Positions 60,535 through 64,000 of a DNA stretch of 64,000 nucleotides are shown here, one piece after another (position 1 is the first letter of the stretch; each line of letters begins with the position of its first letter). The stretch is from Flammula alnicola. Its lineage: Eukaryota > Basidiomycota > Agaricomycetes > Agaricales > Strophariaceae. Location: assembly GCA_015499995.1 (NCBI GenBank), contig JADNRV010000004.1, positions 744,001 through 808,000 on the forward strand. Reading direction: 5' to 3'. The position numbers were made by a program, and so were the translations under genes. The notes under the pieces were generated by a model, which was given only the letters and a program-made list of their open reading frames with translations, searched no databases and was not told the DNA's origin.

Positions 60535-61900
60535 ATGTCGTATAACCATTATCCATTCGCACTTACCCAAACCCTCTCACCGACGTCCCGGACCGGCAGA
60601 AAAACCCTCAAGTACAAGCGACTGGAGCCTGTGTGGTCTGTAGCTCTCGAAGAGGCCCTCCTCCAAGGTTAGTGTTTATCCTTGGATCACTCATATGTTA
60701 ACTATAACGATATTCACAGGACTAGAGGCTTATCGACCATCCTCAGCGAGGGACCCCTCACTTTTACAACGTTTTCCCAGAAGGAATAAATGGATTTCCG
60801 ATTTTATTTTCCAACAGACAGGAAAGACGCGAACAGCCAAACAGGTGGGTAGTCGACTACAACAACTCCGGGAAACATGCGAAGACCCAGAAAGTAAGCC
60901 CCCTTAACGAGTCAGCTTATGATTGTATGATTTCATCCCTATGAACAGTACTTGGTCTGATAGTAAACAAGTCATTTCCTCGAGTCCGTTCTGCATGCAC
61001 CTTCCACTCTCCCCTCTGTCCGACCGATCATCCCCATCCACACTTTCTACAGCAGCATCTGTGACGACCTCCAAATCTTTTGATTCTCTGTCGTTCCAGT
61101 CTACCTCACCGAAGGCGACGGTTCCGCGTCAAACGAAGGTCTCTGTGGCGCTCGTAATCCACCAGCTTGACCTGTATTACGGTTGTCACGGAACGCCCCC
61201 TTCCTTTACTCTAGACCTTGATGAGCATGGGCTTGCCGAATCCCACTCCGCCGCGAGTTCAAAGTTCACTCGTCGCGTTGAGATCAGCACCACCGACCAA
61301 ATAAGTCAGTGGCCGCCGACCGTCAGGTTCAGCTCGGTGAGGCTCCCTTCATCATCGGAATACCGATGCGTGTCATGTGTCTATCGGGACGGCGAGCTAG
61401 TGTATACCGACACCGCGTCCAATAAATTCTTGAGACCATTTTACGACAATGGGTTCTCGTCCATTACCTACAGCACCAGTATCGTTCCAGAATATTGGGG
61501 GACTCTAGCTTGCGATCCCAACGGTGAGTTAAACTCGGTTGCTATCTCTTCGGTCTAACTGAAGGCCGTGTTTGAAGACTGTTGCAGATACAAGATTACC
61601 CAACATATCATCCCGACATCAACATCAACATCTGGAAGATATTCCGAACACACTCTTTTCTCGATTGACTATAATCTCGAACCTGAGATCGTTACTCTTG
61701 CTCAGGACTACGATGCACATGACCTTACCCCATCAATGGCGAGAGACCCATTTCAATTTGTCCCTAATGGACAATATGATATTTCATCCAGCTGCGACTA
61801 CGGCCTTCTATCTGGCTCCTCATTTGACTGCTCCGACCCCAATCTCTCAACTTTCATGCTTCCGATTCTGCCTCAACCCTTTCGGTACTCGCGCCTTTAA
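60535..61900 (+). CDS. TEA/ATTS-domain transcription factor (AbaA/Tec1 type)
   Basis: A sequence-specific DNA-binding regulator of development. ATG 60535 precedes the TEA domain: TGRKTLKYKRLEPVWSVALE, then after an intron (GTTAGTG..TTCACAG) LEAYRPSSARDPSLLQRFPR and RNKWISDFIFQQTGKTRTAK, ending QVGSRLQQLRETCEDPE. The three-helix pattern and the closing basic helix (TGKTRTAKQVGSRLQQLR) are diagnostic. After a second intron a Ser/Pro/Thr-rich region follows, then a beta-rich part (VSVALVIHQLDLYYG, YRCVSCVYRDGELVYTD) that may correspond to the partner-binding domain of TEAD-type proteins. The last exon ends LPILPQPFRYSRL at TAA 61898-61900. The junction just after the TEA domain is uncertain because two frames are open there. 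AbaA and Tec1 relatives control conidiation or filamentous growth in other fungi. Confidence 0.88.
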
Positions 61901-64000
61901 TTGCTCCCAATATACCTTATCCCCTGCCTTTCGTTCTTTTCGACATACACGCTTATCAACAGAACCATTTCGCACATTATTCCATACACGCTCCCTGTTG
62001 TTTTTCTCTTTATTATTATTTTGAGAGATTGGGATCACCAAGTTATTGGTGTCCGAGCTAGCCTCGGTGGCCGAAGAACGACTCCTATTTTACTGTAATT
62101 GTACTACTCCCATATGCATATGTAAGTAAACATGTCATTCATAAGCGCAGGCTCTTTGTACATTCACCCAATGTATATCACCCCCTCTTCTTTGAATTTA
62201 CTTTTGCATTTTCCAACTATTTCCTGATACTGTGATGATGACTGCAAGAGTCTATAACGATATTTCTGGCTGGAAATTGGTTCTAGTGTAAAGGTGCAGC
62301 CTGTGGGCCACAATATTAACGTACCAATAATGCAAAAAGTATTCAGTTTCCAGCCTTTCACTCATTGCATTTTCTATGGTACGGTCTGAGATCTTCAGAG
62401 TCCTTCGAAAGGCCTTATCCCGCCGTTCCCGGAATGCCAATCAACCAATCCCTCATGTCAAGATGACTACCTTTCCTTTCGGTCCAAAATTTAAAGAGCC
62501 ACTTACCTCCACTTTCTCGCCTCTGCTCGCCGTTCCAGACTCTACTGTTGAATATACATATGACGAAAAACCCTTAAATTATTGAGCAAGTGTGCTAGTC
62601 TATTTAATTGTTATATAACGACCGAAAGGGAGCTCTATCGACCTGATCACATGCAGTCGTGTGCCTCGCACAAATCTGAGATTCGAACACAAGATCGGCA
62701 CGCGTCAAAGGCTGTCAAAGGTCCGTCAAAGGTCAAAGCTTAAAGTGCCATCACTCCTTGAAAGCCAGGTTAAATCTCAGGCTTGGCGGTTGTTTGCGCT
62801 GTCTGGAAGCAAGGGTAGGACGGTATTTTCTATGTACATACTCTGTCCCAAATATTTCAGCTACTCCAATGACTCGCCACAGTCACTCTTGTTCAGCCGT
62901 TTATGGATATACTTAGACAGTATGTATGTATACTCTAACGCGTATTTTGATAAGATGCTGCGTCCGAATTGGCTCGCTACAACATACACCCATGGATCTC
63001 CGTAAATTGTAATATACTACAACCCTCTGAATTTACCTCCTAGACTCAGAGCCTCGAAGCAAGGGCTCGCAAGCCGTTAGGGGAATAGCCCGCTTTGAAA
63101 TTTCAAATTACCGCCCGGCATGCTATGCTTACTATTACTTGGTGGAATTCCGAAAGGCAGTTGGCCAATATGATGTGTGCAGATGTAGAGATACTATAAT
63201 AGAGCTAAGAGGTCGTCAGCCAAAGACGACGTCACCCGAGAGGTGGGAACGGAGCACGTCTTGTCCTCAAAAGAACAAGAGATGAGGAGCGGGTCCGCTG
63301 CGGCGCTGGACCCGGCGGCGCATCACGCGCCCGACTACGGTATATTAGACTCCTGTAAACCTCTATGATTTTTAACACTGGTGAATCCAGTTGCCGTGGA
63401 AGATTGCGAAAAACTTGGAATGACGGTAAGCGTTTATATTCAGACCAAGTTTATTTCAAATATGGGAGGGCCTGAATTTAATTGGATTTAGCCCAGCTGG
63501 AGGTCACAAAAGATGGAATTGTGAAAGGGGTGATTATAACACCAACTCTAAAAGTTAGGTATGAGTTGGGGACTTGGAAATGGGCCAAATAAACCTACTT
63601 ATCTTATTTGTAGAGAGATTCTAAGATTGGAAGAATGGTGCGTGGTGGTTGTTCAGTCGCACTATTTCCAGTCTTTTCCAGTATTACCAAAACAATACTC
63701 CCTTCTTAAATTTGGATCCGCTGCTTCATCTTTGAAAATTTGAATGGTTTAATTTAATGGAGTCAAATTTCCCCAGCGACGGAGACAAACGTGTAACGGA
63801 GACAAAATCTCTTCCATAGAAGAGAGTACCGCGAGTCGATGCCAGGACATTATTCAGATAATTTAAAATTTGATTGGCCACGTCTGAATATATTTCGCTG
63901 GAAGCTATCACTGACTTCATTGGACTGAGACAATCGTTATTACCGAGGGTGCAGAGTGCTATCGATGTCATTGGAGAAGCATGCGCTGAAGCACTTAAAT
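61901..64000. other. Right-end stretch, no supported gene
   Basis: About 2.1 kb after the TEA gene. Frames such as plus 62376-62585 and 62661-63005 show no domain. A GTCAAAGG-type short tandem repeat lies at 62704-62739. A minus-strand frame (63971-63726) reads MTSIALCTLGNNDCLSPMKS and could be the start of a gene, but I cannot assign it. Confidence 0.4.
62704..62739. repeat. Short tandem repeat of GTCAAAGG
   Basis: Four imperfect copies of GTCAAAGG, separated by two to four bases or directly joined, lie in non-coding sequence. Confidence 0.75.

Overview
The window looks like chromosomal DNA of a mushroom-forming basidiomycete (Agaricomycetes). Almost every recognisable gene is broken by short introns of about 45-65 bases with GT..AG ends. 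The gene set is typical of a filamentous fungus: a divergent H3-H4 pair, HP1, a TEA-domain regulator, a sedolisin protease. Several families are expanded in mushrooms (a DUF6593-like protein, MYND finger, F-box/LRR proteins). No tRNA, rRNA, CRISPR array, prokaryotic operon or autonomous transposon is evident.

Layout. 1-9.0 kb: a partial minus-strand gene at the left edge, a small unrecognised plus-strand gene, the divergent histone H3/H4 pair with a compact shared promoter, and the long minus-strand gene for the ER ubiquitin ligase Doa10 (about 1,600 residues). 9.5-14.1 kb: a DUF6593-like protein and a secreted S53 (sedolisin) peptidase. 14.1-16.8 kb is poor in genes, with one F-box-like remnant. 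16.8-25.3 kb is a housekeeping block: a probable APC/C subunit Apc13, exosome cap subunit Rrp4, a MYND-finger protein, the exon-junction protein Y14 and an HP1/Swi6-type chromodomain protein. 25.3-30.7 kb has no intact gene; it holds an F-box/LRR remnant next to a small hairpin repeat. 30.7-40.3 kb: a helical protein of unknown function, then a divergent pair sharing a 130-base promoter, namely a membrane-anchored protein rich in PY-helix repeats and a very long low-complexity protein with RTRSGTI repeats. 40.3-45.8 kb is again gene-poor. 45.8-48.7 kb is a decayed phospholipase C gene. 48.7-64 kb: an F-box/LRR protein, a GRAM-TBC-EF-hand Rab GAP (Gyp2/TBC1D9 type), a WDR5/Swd3 protein, a TEA-domain transcription factor and an unassigned right end.

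Functional themes. Four genes concern chromatin and its marks (H3, H4, an HP1 reader of methylated H3, and WDR5/Swd3 of the H3K4 methyltransferase complex). Two concern RNA fate (Rrp4, Y14), two ubiquitin-dependent turnover (Doa10, Apc13; the F-box protein may be a third), and one vesicle traffic (TBC GAP). These are scattered eukaryotic genes, not an operon or biosynthetic cluster. I found no convincing new multi-gene system. The observations most worth following are the multiply disabled phospholipase C gene, the histone H3 tail that is one residue longer than usual, the PY-repeat membrane protein and its divergent partner (with an apparent frameshift at its end), and the hairpin element beside an F-box remnant.
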